From contig CAYFMQ010000005.1 in NCBI GenBank assembly GCA_964344255.1, positions 1-64,000 on the forward strand: a DNA stretch of 64,000 nt. Direction: 5' to 3'. Below, in pieces: positions 62,177 through 64,000 of this stretch (position 1 is the stretch's first letter; the number at the start of each line of letters is the position of its first letter). This DNA is from JAJFIE01 sp964344255 (lineage in GTDB: Bacteria; Pseudomonadota; Alphaproteobacteria; Rhodospirillales; Casp-alpha2). The notes beneath the pieces are model-generated. The model searched no databases, was not told the DNA's origin, and saw only the letters and a program-made list of their open reading frames with translations. The position numbers and the translations under genes are program-made.

Positions 62177-62902
62177 TCAGGTCAGGTACTGACCGCCGTT
62201 CGCCGTCAGGGTCGATCCGGTGATGAAACCGGCGTCATCGGATGCCAGGAAGACGACGCAGCGGGCGATCTCTTCAGCCTGTCCCAGCCTGCCGACGGGA
62301 ATTTGCGGGATGATGACTTCGTTAAGGATTTTTTCCGGAACGGCCATGACCATCTCGGTGCCGATGTAACCGGGTGCAATGGCGTTGACGGTAATGCCCT
62401 TGGAAGCCGTTTCCAGCGCCAGCGCCTTGGTGAAGCCCAACTCGCCCGCCTTGGCGGCAGAATAGTTGGTCTGACCGAACTGTCCTTTCTGGCCGTTGAT
62501 GGAACTGATGTTGATGATCCGGCCGAAACCCTGCTCACGCATGCTGTCGATGACGTTGCGGCAGGTGTTGAACAGTCCGTTCAGGTTGGTGCCGATGACG
62601 GCGTCCCAGGTTTCACGGTCCATTTTGTGCAACGGCTTGTCGCGGGTAATCCCGGCATTGTTGACCAGGACTTCGATGGCGCCAAGGTCGTTGGTGATCT
62701 GCGTCATGGTCGCCGTCGTGGCATCGAAATCACCGACATCGAACTTGTAGACGGCAATGCCGGTTTCTTCCTTGAAGGCGTTGGCGGCTTCGTCATTACC
62801 GGCATAGCTGGCGGCAACGGTATAGCCTTCGGCGGTTAACGCCTGGGAAATCGCTTTCCCAATTCCTCTGGTGCCACCGGTCACCAATGCAACACGTCCC
62901 AT
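62177..62902 (-). CDS. phaB: Acetoacetyl-CoA reductase
   Basis: 241 residues, SDR fold. TGGTRGIG (about residue 8), NNAGITRDKPLHKM, ISSINGQKGQFGQTNYSAAK and the C-terminal GSTLTANGGQYL are the PhaB marks. It makes (R)-3-hydroxybutyryl-CoA with NADPH for polyhydroxybutyrate and feeds ethylmalonyl-CoA intermediates. GGAGAG precedes the ATG. It follows phaA. Confidence 0.93.
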   Translation of the reverse strand: MGRVALVTGGTRGIGKAISQALTAEGYTVAASYAGNDEAANAFKEETGIAVYKFDVGDFDATTATMTQITNDLGAIEVLVNNAGITRDKPLHKMDRETWDAVIGTNLNGLFNTCRNVIDSMREQGFGRIINISSINGQKGQFGQTNYSAAKAGELGFTKALALETASKGITVNAIAPGYIGTEMVMAVPEKILNEVIIPQIPVGRLGQAEEIARCVVFLASDDAGFITGSTLTANGGQYLT

Positions 62903-62955
62903 ACTTTCTCTCCATTAAATGCCTAATCAGGCAGGTTTTGTCCCCATTTTTTTTT

Positions 62956-62987
62956 GGTGTCAGGCGCTTCTGCGGCGCCCTGACACC
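62956..62987 (-). other. Strong hairpin between phaA and phaB
   Basis: GGTGTCAGGCGC pairs with GCGCC-C-TGACACC (one bulged C) around a 7-nt loop. The T-run is on the wrong side for a minus-strand terminator (AAAA follows), so mRNA processing or stability is more likely than termination. Confidence 0.7.
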
Positions 62988-63006
62988 GAAACATCAATCA
63001 TGAGGA

Positions 63007-64000
<994 letters not shown>

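Overview
The window looks like the chromosome of a free-living alphaproteobacterium of Rhodospirillales type. The evidence is gene order rather than any single marker: tlpA/argH/lptM/lysA/TIGR02302, zinc-ribbon protein/ftsE/ftsX/ydcF/plsC/nrdJ, moxR/DUF58/DUF4159 facing DUF1285/NUDIX/DUF6111, and chorismate mutase/hisC/tyrA. Start codons mostly follow clear purine-rich ribosome binding sites. I saw no rRNA, tRNA, CRISPR array, phage gene, transposase or insertion sequence.

Central carbon theme. Crotonyl-CoA carboxylase/reductase (ccr, cut by the left edge) is divergent from ethylmalonyl-CoA mutase (1270-3267). A second, diverged ccr lies at 48355-49602 beside its own FadR-type regulator, with a 17-bp palindrome between them. 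phaB and phaA (cut by the right edge) close the window. Together they indicate acetyl-CoA assimilation through the ethylmalonyl-CoA pathway and polyhydroxybutyrate turnover. The mutase and the class II ribonucleotide reductase NrdJ (28380-30839) both need a B12 coenzyme.

Layout. 3-9.7 kb is accessory: a methyltransferase, an MFS transporter, a LuxR-type regulator, a Rieske oxygenase/SDR pair and small unknown proteins. 9.8-14.3 kb is a peptide and N-acyl-(D-)amino acid degradation operon. 14.6-22.2 kb holds a DUF1127 protein, TlpA, arginine and lysine biosynthesis and a large membrane protein. 22.3-30.9 kb holds cupin and PilZ proteins, the ftsEX cluster and nrdJ. 31-36.7 kb is accessory: a PAS protein, a GFA protein, a TPR-sulfotransferase with a 2OG-Fe(II) oxygenase, and a winged-helix/PAS protein. 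36.8-45.4 kb holds the MoxR operon and the divergent DUF1285 operon. 45.4-53.7 kb holds GlxA-type and FadR-type regulators, OsmC, ccr2, a transporter, an exported YqgE-like protein and a universal stress protein. 53.8-58.9 kb runs chorismate mutase, hisC, tyrA, a creatinase-like M24 protein and a PhyH-type dioxygenase. 59-64 kb holds a methyltransferase, a GST, a 33-35 residue membrane protein with a Crp-type site and its own terminator, an FAD oxidoreductase and phaB-phaA.

No complete new defence or mobile system was recognised. The best candidates for undescribed biology are the tiny Crp-site membrane protein (60592-60784), the ccr2/FadR unit, the chorismate mutase with a dehydratase-like middle that lacks the TRF motif, the sulfotransferase/oxygenase pair, the DnaA-box cluster before nrdJ, and the 25-bp tandem copies of the nrdJ 3' end.
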